Positions 36,303-45,942 of a stretch of DNA of 64,000 nt are shown here, in pieces. Origin of the DNA: CAVUCH01 sp963763095 (GTDB lineage Bacteria; Acidobacteriota; Vicinamibacteria; Vicinamibacterales; JAENWD01); NCBI GenBank assembly GCA_963763095.1, contig CAVXNR010000003.1:62001-126000 (forward strand), given 5' to 3'. The translations under genes were made by a program, and so were the position numbers. The notes beneath the pieces were generated by a model. The model searched no databases and was not told the origin of the DNA. It worked only from the letters and a program-made list of their open reading frames with translations. How positions within the stretch are numbered: position 1 is the stretch's first letter; every line of letters starts with the position of its first letter.

Positions 36303-37292
36303 TCAATGCGGCACGCCGAACGGCGGACATGAAACGCCGTCGATCTTCCAGACCTCGCCGGTGAGGGTGACGACGTACGCGGTGTTCCCGACGAGCTCGA
36401 GCGAGGTCGGCCGGTCCAGACCTTCTACTAAGACCGTGAACGTCCCGTCGCCGGTGACTTGTACGAGGGCACCGGCGTTCGGCAGCGCGGGAGCACCGGG
36501 GTCCCCTCCTCCAAACTCGCCCTGCGAGAGCGCATACAGAGTGCGCCCGCGGCCGAACTCCACGTCGACCAGGAGGCTCGCGCCAGAGGCCACCTCCGTC
36601 ACCGCGGACGACTTCGGTCCGAACGATACAACTTTGCCGTCCTCGGGCAAGTGTGGCACGGGGCCGGCCTCGGCCATGTATATGGTGCTCCCCCACACTG
36701 CCAGCCCGGTTGGAACGTTGTTGTCGAAGGCGATAAATTCGCTGACCTCGCCTTTGCGTGTGACGTACAGCACGCGGTTGTGATGTCCATCGGTTACCAG
36801 GAAGCCGTCCCGGTACGTCTCTAGCGCGTACTGGACGCCGGTGGGCACGAAGAAATCGGTCTCCGGCGGATTGGCTAAAGCGAACGCGCCGATGTCGGCG
36901 ACGAGGGTGAAACTGTCTGGGTCATCCATTCTGTAGATGCCGACCTCATCGCTGCCGCCAACGTCAGGGCCGACGAGGGTAACCAGAACGTATGCGGTAT
37001 TTCCAACGAACACGAGGTCCATGGCCCCGCCGCTGCCGACGACTCTCTTCGGCAGTCCGGTGGCGAACGTAGTGACCTCACCGGTCACTGGGTCGATGCG
37101 CGAGATCCTGCCGGCTACGGCCTCGGTGACGTACAGCGCTCCCCCGGGACCGATGGTGCTGCCAAGGCCTCCCTCCAACCCCCTGACTAGCGGGGTGGCG
37201 GCCGCATCACATTGCGGTTGGGCACTCGCCACGGAGGAAAGGAAAAGAGGAATCAGGACCGCGGCCAACGGCAGCTGTCGTTTGCAACTCAT
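36303..37292 (-). CDS. ScyD/ScyE-like beta-propeller exported protein
   Basis: 329 residues from ATG 37292, preceded by GGGGG. The signal peptide ends SSVASAQ. The mature protein is a series of beta-propeller blades: GLGSTIGPGGALYVTEAVAG, SRIDPVTGEVTTFATGLP, GVQYALETYRDGFLVTDGHH and TSLELVGNTAYVVTLTGEVW. The 'GPDGALYVTE ... G-x-I-x-R-I-D-P' pattern is that of ScyD/ScyE family proteins, first named from scytonemin clusters but widespread. No scytonemin pathway genes are here; the role is unknown, probably periplasmic binding or scaffolding. Confidence 0.75.
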   Translation of the reverse strand: MSCKRQLPLAAVLIPLFLSSVASAQPQCDAAATPLVRGLEGGLGSTIGPGGALYVTEAVAGRISRIDPVTGEVTTFATGLPKRVVGSGGAMDLVFVGNTAYVLVTLVGPDVGGSDEVGIYRMDDPDSFTLVADIGAFALANPPETDFFVPTGVQYALETYRDGFLVTDGHHNRVLYVTRKGEVSEFIAFDNNVPTGLAVWGSTIYMAEAGPVPHLPEDGKVVSFGPKSSAVTEVASGASLLVDVEFGRGRTLYALSQGEFGGGDPGAPALPNAGALVQVTGDGTFTVLVEGLDRPTSLELVGNTAYVVTLTGEVWKIDGVSCPPFGVPH

Positions 37293-37486
37293 AGACGCCC
37301 CCTTGAACACTGTGCGCAAGGTGCGACACGCGCAATGTGACTCGACGTGCGGCGGCCGCCCTGCGCGTCTTCCGTTTGGTGAGAGTGGGAGACTGTATTG
37401 GCTTTCGTTGCACCGATCAACAACTATTGGGATGAACAGGTGAGCAGTTAAAGCGTCCCAAGATGTGCGACGGCTCGTCCGCGCGT

Positions 37487-37780
37487 TAAGCCCAGGGCAG
37501 AGGCTGCGATATGAGCCCGACGCCCCGCCGGAAGTGCAGCGCATCCTCACGAAGACACTTGCGGAAGGTCCGCTCACAGCGGTATCAGAGCGCTCAAGAC
37601 CTGCTACTCGGCCTGCAAGCGCTTCGCAAATCGTTCCAGTGGCACGGACGCTCGCCGACCGAACCGGCTCTTTCCGAGCGGGCCGATCAGGTAGTTAGCC
37701 GCGTCATCCAGCCCGTCACCTCTGTGCAAGCCTCCAAGCGCCGCCTCGTGCTTGCGGTTGCGGCCGCCGGCGTGCCGTGA
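37487..37780 (+). pseudogene. Relic of a PknB-type Ser/Thr kinase
   Basis: ALSPGQRLRYEPDAPPEVQ and RILTKTL in one frame continue, after a one-base shift near 37557, as RKVRSQRYQSAQDLLLGLQA in the next. These are the end of the kinase lobe and the linker of a PknB-type receptor kinase. The frame runs to 37780, ending RLVLAVAAAGVP where a membrane helix would begin. The ATP-binding and catalytic parts are missing. Confidence 0.6.
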
Positions 37781-38425
37781 AGAACGCCGCCTTTGGTGTT
37801 GGCGCGCAGGTGTGTACTACGTGCCGTGTGAGTCGAGCGCGGATCCGCCACTGCGTGCGACCGGCTCGCGGACGCGATCGGCTGGATCGGATGGTGTCAG
37901 GGCTGGTGCCCCCCGGAACTTTCGGCGAAAACTCCACCAGTTGGTATCGTCCCCAGCGGGCTTCGATACCTGTGGAACGCGACGGACCCGAATCATTCGA
38001 GCGGCTTGATGCCGGTCAGCGCAATGTCGTCAGCCCCCCGCTTGCCGGACGTATATCTGATTGACCGCGATGTACCCTCCTGGAACGCGATTGCAAAGTC
38101 GCCTTGCGTCTGTCCGACCGTGGCGTCCCCGACGAAGAAGCTGCCTTGGGCCTTGAGCACTAGGTCTCCTGGCACGCGCCTTTGTGGTCCATGCAGTTCG
38201 CGCTGCGCTTCGAATTCTAGAGAAGCCGCGCGTCGACACGCGCAGAAACGGCTTCTGGGACGAGAAGCCTCGGCCGTTTGTGTCTAAAGAAGGCCCAGAT
38301 TGTGTCGCACGGGACACCAATACGGGCGGGACGAATTGATTGTTGTCAGGGGCGACCCGTATGATCGCCCATCCACACGTGAATCGGGGCGCAGGCGAGG
38401 ACGTGTCCTCGTGTGAGGAGAGCGA
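37781..38425. other. Gene-poor stretch with repeat unit and relics
   Basis: Contains one copy of the dispersed repeat (37915-37962). A minus-strand frame near 37993-38175 reads KAQGSFFVGDATVGQTQGDF and may be a fragment of an exported hydrolase, but no start or core is visible. Upstream of the M43 protease nothing else is supported. Confidence 0.35.
37915..37962 (+). repeat. Dispersed repeat unit, copy 1
   Basis: Shares TCGGCGAAA, CTCCAC, CAGTTGGTATCGTCCCCAG and a following GGG with 42202-42252, in the same order and strand, with only small indels. Confidence 0.6.
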
Positions 38426-39349
38426 ATGAGGAAGGCGAGCTATTGGTGTCTCGGGCTGACCGTGGCGCTCAGCGCCGTGACGACACAAGCGATAACTGCT
38501 GCGCAGGGGCCATCGGACCGTGCAATCGCGGCCTTGGCGCAGGACAACGGGAACGGGAATGCCTACGGCAAGATCCGCTGCGGCACCAAGGATCTCGACG
38601 AGGCGACCGCCCGCGCGGCCGATGACTACGCGCGGGCGATGTTCGCGCAGGTGGGCGGGTCGAGGGCAGCCGGGGCGGCGGCGATCCCGGTCTACTGGCA
38701 CGTGATCAACAACGGGAGCGGGATTGCCAACGGCGACATCCCGACCTCTCAGATCAACGACCAGATCAGTGTGCTCAACGCCGCGTACGCGGGCGCCGGC
38801 TACAGTTTCGCGCTGGCGGCTGTGGATCGGACGACGAACGCGGCGTGGTACGCCGCGACCAACGGCACGACCGCCGAGCGGAACATGAAGGATGCGCTCC
38901 GGCAGGGCACTGCCGATGATCTGAACATCTACTCCAACAAGATGGGCGGCGGACTGCTCGGCTGGGCGACATTCCCTTCGAGCTACGCGAGCAGCCCGAA
39001 GATGGACGGCATCGTCATCCTCTTCAGCTCGGTGCCGGGCGGCACGACGGTGCCGTACAACGAGGGCGATACGGCAACCCACGAGGTCGGGCACTGGCTC
39101 GGGCTCTACCACACCTTCCAGGGCGGCTGCAGCAACTCGGGTGACTTGGTGAGCGACACCGCGGCCGAGCGCTCACCCGCGTACGGCTGCCCGGTCGATC
39201 GTGATTCCTGTGCCGGCAAGAAGTTCCCTGGCCGACGACCCGATCACGAACTTCATGGACTACACCGACGACGCGTGTATGAATCTGTTCACGTCTGGGC
39301 AGGTGAGCGCATCGACGCGCAGTGGACGACGTACCGGGACGGCAAGTGA
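38426..39349 (+). CDS. M43 (pappalysin-like) metalloprotease with two compensating frameshifts
   Basis: 307 residues with a signal peptide (LTVALSAVTTQAITAAQG). ATHEVGHWLGLYHTFQGGC carries the HExxHxxGxxH zinc motif of family M43; upstream segments such as IPVYWHVINNGSG and ADDLNIYSNKMGGGLLGWAT are family features. The expected Met-turn (DPITNFMDYTDDACMNLFTS) is not in the annotated frame: it lies one base out between about 39232 and 39304, and then the original frame resumes at RIDAQWTTYRDGK. As read, the protein lacks its Met-turn. One extra C and one missing C about 72 bases apart would restore it. Confidence 0.85.
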   Translation: MRKASYWCLGLTVALSAVTTQAITAAQGPSDRAIAALAQDNGNGNAYGKIRCGTKDLDEATARAADDYARAMFAQVGGSRAAGAAAIPVYWHVINNGSGIANGDIPTSQINDQISVLNAAYAGAGYSFALAAVDRTTNAAWYAATNGTTAERNMKDALRQGTADDLNIYSNKMGGGLLGWATFPSSYASSPKMDGIVILFSSVPGGTTVPYNEGDTATHEVGHWLGLYHTFQGGCSNSGDLVSDTAAERSPAYGCPVDRDSCAGKKFPGRRPDHELHGLHRRRVYESVHVWAGERIDAQWTTYRDGK

Positions 39350-39363
39350 AGTAGAGTGATCCA

Positions 39364-39394
39364 GGGGGGCAGGACTGAAGTCCTGCCCCCCTTT
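39364..39394. terminator. Strong palindrome, shared terminator of convergent genes
   Basis: GGGGGGCAGGACT and AGTCCTGCCCCCC form a perfect 13-bp stem with a two-base centre, followed by TTT. It lies between the M43 gene and the opposite-strand gene ending at 39394, so it could stop both. The core CTGAAG is shared with the palindromes near 3.3-3.5 kb, so it may also be a repeat element. Confidence 0.7.
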
Positions 39395-39810
39395 CATTGC
39401 TTCTTCCAATCCACGAGCACACTGCCGTCCGTGCAGACCCAGGCGGTCGCCCGGAGACCCTGCCGCAGGTGCCCCCCCGCGTCCTCGATGTGCACCCAGT
39501 CTCCGCTCGTGAATGGCTCACCGCCGATAAGGAACCGCGGTGACGGATCCCGCGTGCCCGGGTGTTGCACGATCACGCGCTCCGTCGTTTCCCAGTCGGT
39601 CCGAATCCGCAGGGTGGTGCGTCCGGCGGCACGACTGAAGGACACGACACGGCCGGTGTAGGAGGTCAGCTGATCCCTCGGACAGGTCAGCTGGCCGGGT
39701 GGCCGTAGACGCTCGTCGTCCGCCCGGCGCTGCGTCTGGCTCGTGACGCACAAGGCCGTGAACGCGAGGACGACGCTCCAGATTACGGTCTGGACCAGAC
39801 CCACGAGCAT
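39394..39810 (-). CDS. Exported protein of unknown function
   Basis: 138 residues with an N-terminal hydrophobic segment (LVQTVIWSVVLAFTALC), either a signal peptide or an anchor. The C-terminal half has PRFLIGGEPFTSGDWVHIED and LRATAWVCTDGSVLVDWKK, looking like a small beta domain with three Cys in total. No family recognised. Its start faces the VWFA-protein gene, about 210 bases away. Confidence 0.6.
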   Translation of the reverse strand: MLVGLVQTVIWSVVLAFTALCVTSQTQRRADDERLRPPGQLTCPRDQLTSYTGRVVSFSRAAGRTTLRIRTDWETTERVIVQHPGTRDPSPRFLIGGEPFTSGDWVHIEDAGGHLRQGLRATAWVCTDGSVLVDWKKQ

Positions 39811-40021
39811 GCCTTGCCCACTGTACGCAGTATAGCCGCGCTGCTGACCGTCGCGGCGGAAGCGCGGCGTGCGATTTGTGCAATCGGCTGCGCCAAATGG
39901 CTACTCCGCCTTCTCTTCGGCGCCACGAGACCCGTATTCGTCCTTCTTAGGTCCGCCTCGAGCGTCTGGCCGCTTGCCCGCTTGCAAATGCATCGTCGCT
40001 GGCCCATTATCGCCAGTCCTC

Positions 40022-42130
40022 ATGCTCATTCGGCACCGGCTGGCCGTCCGGCTCACGCTGTGGCCTCTTCTGCTCGGACCTGTGTGCGGGGCTGCGGCAC
40101 AGTCGGTGCCGTCTCCAGGGCAGCGACCCGCCGACGCACCCGTTCTTCGCACATCCGCTGAGCTCGTGCGCGTAGATGTCGTGGTGGTGGACGGCAATGG
40201 TCACGCCGTCTCCGGTTTGACAGCCGAGGATTTTGAACTGCGCCAGGACGGCGAGGTGCAGACCATCACAACACTGGCGTTCGTCGAGCCGACGCGGTCA
40301 CTCGCCGAAATGGGGGGGCGACCGACTTCGGCTGGAGCCGAACGTGTCGTGCAACCCGCCGGCGCAGCGGCGGCGCCTTCCGTCTTCCGCACGATCGCCA
40401 TCGTCGTCGACGACCTGGGGCTGTCATTCACAAACCTCCACCCGACGCAACTGGCGCTGCGCCGGTTCATCGACGAGGATCGTCAGCCCGCCGATCTGGT
40501 GGCCATCGTGCGAACCGGGCAGTCCCAGGGTGGACTGCAGCAGTTCACCCGGGACGCCGCGCGTCTCCACGCGGCGGTCGACGCGATTCGCTGGAATCCG
40601 TTCGGCCGCGGCGCCATCGACGCCTCTCCGTCTGTTGAGAAGGACCCCGTCGCGCGACTCAGGCCGGGCGACGCTGGACCCGGGCTGACGCTTCATGGCG
40701 GGTCCGTGGATCGCGCTCGTGACGTGTATGCCGCCCTCGGCACGTTCGGCGCGTTGGGGGCCGTCATCGACGGCGTCGGATCACTGCCCGGACGGAAATC
40801 GGTGGTCCTCATTTCTGAAGGCGTGCAGCCCTTTGATGAGGACAGCGAGCTCAACCCGAATGTCGAGGAGGCCATGCGGCACGTCATCCAGCGGGCCGCA
40901 CGCAGCAATTGCGCGATTCACACCATTGATCCGCGCGGTCTGCAGACGCTGTCCTTCAACGCGTCCGACAACGTGCAGGGCTTCTCCACCTCCGAGTTCT
41001 CGAGCGCCGGCGACACGCGGCGACGGGGCGTGCGGCAGCAGCAGGAGAGCCTCTTCCGCCTTGCCGAGCAGACGGGCGGACTGGCCGTCGTGAACAGTAG
41101 CGATATGCGTGGCGGCCTCCGTCGGGCACTCGAGGATCAGAACGGCTATTACCTGCTCGGCTACACGCCGCCGAAGGGGACTTTTTCCCGTGCCACGCGC
41201 TTCCATCGACTGAAAGTCGCGGTCAACCGCGAGGACGTGCGCGTGCGGGCGCGACCCGGGTTTTTTGGCGGCCGTCCGCCCACCGCGACCGCGGGCTCGC
41301 CGCTGACGGCGCTGTTCTCACCGATTGAGACCGCGCGAATCAAGTTGCGCCTGACGCCGGTGCTTGGCCGCCACGGTGATGAGACGGTTGTCCGTCTGCT
41401 GCTCCACATCGACGCCGACGGTTTGGCGTTCTCCGAATCCGCCGGCGGGTGGCACGCCAGCATGGAGGTCAGTGGGAGAACCGTCGATGCCACTGGACGC
41501 GTGGTCGACGCGTCGAACTGGCGCTATGCGATCCATGCTGGTTCGACGCAACTCGCCGAGCTGCGCACGCACGGTCTGCTGTACCGCAATCAGCTCACGA
41601 TCAAGCGTCCGGGCTACTACCGGGTCATGATCGCGGTACGCGATGTCGATTCGGGCACGACCGGGACGGCGAGCCACGTTCTGGACGTGCCGGACTTCGG
41701 CGGTGGCGCGTTCGGTTTATCGGGCGTGCTCGCAAGCGGCGAGTCCCTGCCGGATGCGCCGTGTGGGAGGAATTCCGCTGGGGCTGACGCCGCTTTCCTC
41801 TCGGAACCCGCAGTGCGTGTGTTCAAGGCAGGGGCGCGGCTCACGTACGCGCTGGAAGCGTACAACCGCCCGTCCGCGGCGCTTTCGCAGCACGGACTGC
41901 CGCTTTCAGTGGAACTGCGGGTTCTGCGGGACGGGAAGGAACTGCTGTCGAGGCCGGCGGCCTACATGACCCCCGCACAAGACGGCGTAGTGTCCGTCTG
42001 GGGTGCGGTGAACCTTCCGTGCACGCTTCAGCCCGGAACCTACGTCCTGGAGGCGCGCGCGGCGGTGGCCGGGACAGACGGCTCGGTGCGCGTCGTGAGC
42101 CAGACCACGGATTTCACAGTGCAGCCTTAA
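40022..42130 (+). CDS. VWFA-related acidobacterial-domain exported protein
   Basis: 702 residues with a signal peptide (LWPLLLGPVCGAAAQ) from ATG 40022. The segment ELVRVDVVVVDGNGHAVSGL, then EDFELRQDGEVQTI, is the N-terminal beta domain of the acidobacterial VWFA-related family (TIGR03436). The von Willebrand A fold follows: RTIAIVVDDLGLSFTN, the metal-site strand with a non-classical DDLGLS; GRKSVVLISEGVQPF; and the late strand IHTIDPRGLQTLSF. A further 280 residues of beta-rich sequence complete it. The family is secreted and its ligand is unknown. Confidence 0.9.
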   Translation: MLIRHRLAVRLTLWPLLLGPVCGAAAQSVPSPGQRPADAPVLRTSAELVRVDVVVVDGNGHAVSGLTAEDFELRQDGEVQTITTLAFVEPTRSLAEMGGRPTSAGAERVVQPAGAAAAPSVFRTIAIVVDDLGLSFTNLHPTQLALRRFIDEDRQPADLVAIVRTGQSQGGLQQFTRDAARLHAAVDAIRWNPFGRGAIDASPSVEKDPVARLRPGDAGPGLTLHGGSVDRARDVYAALGTFGALGAVIDGVGSLPGRKSVVLISEGVQPFDEDSELNPNVEEAMRHVIQRAARSNCAIHTIDPRGLQTLSFNASDNVQGFSTSEFSSAGDTRRRGVRQQQESLFRLAEQTGGLAVVNSSDMRGGLRRALEDQNGYYLLGYTPPKGTFSRATRFHRLKVAVNREDVRVRARPGFFGGRPPTATAGSPLTALFSPIETARIKLRLTPVLGRHGDETVVRLLLHIDADGLAFSESAGGWHASMEVSGRTVDATGRVVDASNWRYAIHAGSTQLAELRTHGLLYRNQLTIKRPGYYRVMIAVRDVDSGTTGTASHVLDVPDFGGGAFGLSGVLASGESLPDAPCGRNSAGADAAFLSEPAVRVFKAGARLTYALEAYNRPSAALSQHGLPLSVELRVLRDGKELLSRPAAYMTPAQDGVVSVWGAVNLPCTLQPGTYVLEARAAVAGTDGSVRVVSQTTDFTVQP

Positions 42131-42201
42131 CGGGGTCCAATCGTTCGGGAGACGCCCAGATCTCACGTCCCTACTCGACCAGCTGACACGCCTGGTGACG
42201 G

Positions 42202-42252
42202 TCCCGAAGTCTCGGCGAAACTCCACTGCCAGTTGGTATCGTCCCCAGGGGG
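42202..42252 (+). repeat. Dispersed repeat unit, copy 2
   Basis: Same core as 37915-37962: TCGGCGAAA, CTCCAC, CAGTTGGTATCGTCCCCAG then GGGG. It sits between the VWFA gene and the end of the haloperoxidase-like gene. The remainder of 42131-42362 has no gene. Confidence 0.6.
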
Positions 42253-42362
42253 AACCGCTGACGGTTGGCCGATGCCTGCGGAAGTTACCGCGCCGCGGCA
42301 CCGGTTTGTCTCGACGTCCCACGGGTGTCAAGCCTCCATAGGCCGCCGTTCCTTCGCCCTTG

Positions 42363-43717
42363 TCAGAATCCCTCCGGATGCAGGGCCTGTCTTTCGACCC
42401 GCCGACCGATGATGGCGCCTCGTTTCAATCCGACCTCGACGGCCAGCCGGAAGTGTATCCCCCCGTAGATGCGCGACTCGCCGATCTCAGCGGCTGCCTG
42501 CGAGAAGCTATCGAAGGTGCGCGTGACATTTGGCAGAGTGACGCTCCCTATCGAGAACGGTACGTCGTCGCCAAACGTCGCGGCGAGCACCTCGGTAGCC
42601 GCACCCGCTTGATAGCTGTGCGCAGACGGGTATCGGGATGATTCGATGCTGTGAGGAGCGACGTCCACTCGAGGTCTGCGTCGGTCTCGGGATTCCCGTC
42701 CAAATCAGCATTGCGAATCGCCGTGATGGGCCGCCAGAAGTTGTACACATATTTCGCCGCATACACGCTGATCGTGGCGTCGGCCAGCGCAAAATCCAGC
42801 ACGGCGAGCAGACGAGCGCTCTCCCAGAGTCCCAGCCCTTGCTCCTGCGCCACCGTGCGGGCAATGCGATTCCACATGGTGGCCATCGGCTCCGCCCAGA
42901 ACCGCGCGATCTCGGTCTGTTCGTCGCTTCGCTCGGTGCTTTGGATAGCGCCGATCAGCTTCACTTCTGCGAAGTCTTGCGCGTACTGGTGGTGTTCGAT
43001 CGAATAGGGGGGCGGCGGACGAAATCCGGCGGGGTCCTTCAGAACGAACGGCGCGACATCGCCCCACCCCGGCGTGACGATGGATGCGTTGGGATTCGTC
43101 AGTTGATAATCGCCTGGCTCGGTGCCGGGCGTATACGGTCGATTCGCATCGGCGGCGCCGTCTGCCGCTCGCAGGGCCAGAATCGCCGAGGCTGCGGCAA
43201 CGCCGGCTGCTATGCCTATCTCCTTCGCCGGTCCGTCGATGATGGATGCCAGCGCGGCCGCATAGGCCGCGTCGAGGGACTCGCTTTGCGACGGGATGAG
43301 TGCCACAAGGACATCATGTGCGGCGGTCGCGACCGCGGCCTCCGGCGAGCCGCCGATCGGAAGAATCGGCACTGGGACATAGAGCTCGTACCGCCGATCC
43401 ATCGCGTTGAGCGCGTCGTGAACGGCCGCTTGCACCATGGCGAAGGTGCGCGTTTGGACGACGCTATTCTGGCCACCCGCGACCGCGGCGTTGGACGCGA
43501 TGAGGTTCCACTCGAGCACCGCGTTCAGGCCTTGGGCCTGGCACGGTGTCGCCGCACACAAGGCCCACGCCGCCACGACTGTTATTGACAGGGTGACCCA
43601 CGCCCGCCGCGCCCGGCCGTGTGCAGCAGCTGACGGCCACACATGTATGGAGGCGATCGGCTGTCGGGTGTTCGGGTCGCTGGCTGAGGGGATCGTAGTC
43701 GCGTTTATAAGGTGCAT
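42363..43717 (-). CDS. Vanadium-haloperoxidase-like exported protein, frameshifted
   Basis: A signal peptide (VTLSITVVAAWALCAATPCQA) is followed by a body related to the protein at 32.6-33.8 kb: VLEWNLIASNAAVAGG, AYAAALASIIDG, YNFWRPITAIRNADLDGNP, and LEWTSLLTASNHPD. Immediately after HPD (about 42630) the frame changes: the expected YPSAHSYQAGAATEVLA and RIYGGIHFRLAVEVGLKRG are in another frame that runs to 42363. A single missing base would restore one gene of about 450 residues. The active-site His segment is in the second frame. Confidence 0.8.
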
Positions 43718-44338
43718 TGTGGTTCCTCAGTTTCGGACATCTACTTCACGCAGCTGCGACGCTTCTATCAATCGCACCCCATGACGGGCCTGGACTCGCG
43801 CAGATCGCCCGAGCCTGTGTGAATAAAGAGCGAGGTGTGTGCGCAAGGGGGCCTCCTCCACGACGTGGAAAGGCCGGCGGCCCTGCTGGGGAGGTCGTCG
43901 GCGAGTGTTTGCTGAACGGAGGCGCGACAATAGCCCCACACCGCGCGAGTGTCAATCGAATTCACGTCTCTGCGGCAGGGGGAGTCGTACGAACCAGTCG
44001 AACGCCAAACCTCTTCTCGTTCGCTGTCCTGGTTACTCGTGGTCGTGAGGACGGTGCCGGACTTCCCGCCTTTTGCCATGACTATTGCTCAGCAATAACG
44101 TTGTACCGTCGAAATCATCAACGTTGTTGAAAACCTCTATGACTAGGCTGGTGCTTGTGGCACTAACGAAGGTCATTCCGTATGACGCCCCCGAACGTGT
44201 ACGATCCCTGAAGCAAATCACCCGGCCGGACCGGACCTCCGGTTGCGGGTTGCTCGTCGCCGTGCATTCGGTTCGCACGCTCGAGTTGCAACGGATCACT
44301 AGCGGGAATGGGCCGCGCGAATGGCGGTCGCTGCGGGA
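43718..44338. other. Intergenic stretch, no gene supported
   Basis: Several open frames cross this region on both strands, but none has a plausible start or protein-like composition. GC drops locally and there is a small stretch of mixed AT content near 44090-44170. It should contain the promoter of the haloperoxidase-like gene. Confidence 0.35.
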
Positions 44339-44700
44339 CTACTCGTCTGACGTGTCGGCGCGTCTTGCCCGTCGATATCGCAGGCCGAGCAGCCCGATGG
44401 CACCCGTACCGAGCAGCATCATCGTGCCCGGCTCTGGTATCGGTGCAGCCACGGGAGAGAAGACATACTCAAGCCCATAGCCGGAGGACAGCTGCGACGT
44501 ATCGTAGTACGCCGGGTGTTCGTCGTCCTGCGCAGGCACCCCAACGAATGCGGCGGTGGCCGCTCCCCCACCGAAGAGGTTCGACGGCACGGTCAGGATT
44601 GCTGTCCCAGGTTCGAACCAACACCGACTCCGGAGAGTTCCAGACCGCGATAGGCGCGGCGGCTCCGTTTCCCGCGGGCACGGCGTGAACGGTGCTTTTC
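44339..44700 (-). pseudogene. Frameshifted PEP-CTERM exported protein
   Basis: The end is a complete sorting signal: PIPEPGTMMLLGTGAIGLLG then LRYRRARR (PEP motif, hydrophobic helix, basic tail). Just before it FGGGAATAAFVGVPAQDDEH and SSGYGLEYVFSPVAA look natural. Upstream, the natural-looking sequence VPAGNGAAAPIAVWNSPESV is in a different frame, so a shift lies near 44610. The N-terminus and signal peptide cannot be found. The spacer 44701-45212 has no supported gene. Confidence 0.6.
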
Positions 44701-45212
44701 GCCGCCTCCGCCCACCCCCGAAGCCAGAAGCGGCCTTGCCGTCACGGCGGCCGACCACCCGGTGCTCAAGAAGTTGCCTCGAGCCCGTGATCCGTGCGAA
44801 AGTCGAACGCCTGCACGCGAGAATGTTGTCGATCCAGTGACGATGCCTAACTCGCGACTTAGATCCTCGCGCGAACGGAAAGCGCGCGAGAGCGGAATTC
44901 AGTTTGATGTTTATCAGACTGATTTCGCGTGGCACTTCTCGCCGATTCCGGAGGAGAAGGGCGCCATCAACGTCATTGCAGATGCAAGCACGTAGACGCT
45001 GACGACGAGGCGATCAGGATGAGCGGACGCGTCATGCGCTTGTTGCTGTAGCGCGACACGAAGGCGCTCCGGTGGTGGCGCGTAGTGCAGTGTGTCAGTG
45101 CCCTCACCGAGCACCGGGTTGGCAGCGCCGGGGCGCCACACAAAAACGGCCCGTTCCGCCGACTCTGAACTGCTGCACCGTTCACGGCCGAGCCGATAGC
45201 CGCCCTCACATC

Positions 45213-45914
45213 TCACCGCGGCTTTGCGCCACGACGGACGCGGTACAGCACACCAGCGAGACCGGTTCCCAGCAGAAGCAGGGTCGACGGCTCAGGTACC
45301 ATACCTACATCCGCCGTGATACCCACGCTTCCAGGAGCGCTCGACACCGTCAGCGTCCTGCCCTGCTTGCCGATCGGGACAATGCTGAACACGGTGGAAT
45401 CGTAATGGAAACCCGGAGGGTTCGGCGGCAAGGGAAACCCCTGGTAAGTGGTGCCGAAGAAATTCAGAGTGGTGCGGCCCCCCGGACCGGCGTGCCAGAG
45501 GTACGTCCGCGTGCTCGCGATGGGCGACGACTCGGTAACCGACAGGGCGAAATTCAGAACCGACCAGTCCACGTTTGCTCTGGCCGGAAACGTGAAGCCT
45601 TCACCGGTCGGCACTGATTCGATCGTACCCAGCCCGACGGGCGTTAACGTGTTGCCGACAAGAAGCGAGGTGTCGACCCCCATGAAGCGCAGCGTCAGGG
45701 TGCTCATGCCTGACAACAACGTGACGGAACTGGTTCCCGATCCGACACATCCGTACCAAATCGAGGCGGGGCATGTGAAGGTCCCTTGTGTGGTGAACGC
45801 CGTGTCGACGACCAGATGTCCGTTCGGCAGAATCGTGAACGGATCGGCTGCGACATCGACGCGTGCCAGAACGAGAAACGCGAGTCCGAGCACCGTCGTT
45901 GGCAAGCTCTTCAT
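45213..45914 (-). CDS. PEP-CTERM sorted exported protein
   Basis: 233 residues. ATG 45914 has GAGGA seven bases upstream and starts a signal peptide (MKSLPTTVLGLAFLVLARVD). The mature protein has strand-rich segments such as SSVTLLSGMSTLTLRFMG, and its C-terminus is a PEP-CTERM tail: MVPEPSTLLLLGTGLAGVLY then RVRRGAKPR. The tail predicts processing by an exosortase and anchoring or release at the cell surface; no exosortase gene is in this window. Function unknown, extracellular. Confidence 0.8.
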   Translation of the reverse strand: MKSLPTTVLGLAFLVLARVDVAADPFTILPNGHLVVDTAFTTQGTFTCPASIWYGCVGSGTSSVTLLSGMSTLTLRFMGVDTSLLVGNTLTPVGLGTIESVPTGEGFTFPARANVDWSVLNFALSVTESSPIASTRTYLWHAGPGGRTTLNFFGTTYQGFPLPPNPPGFHYDSTVFSIVPIGKQGRTLTVSSAPGSVGITADVGMVPEPSTLLLLGTGLAGVLYRVRRGAKPR

Positions 45915-45942
45915 TTGCATTTTCCTCGAATAGACCCCCTGC

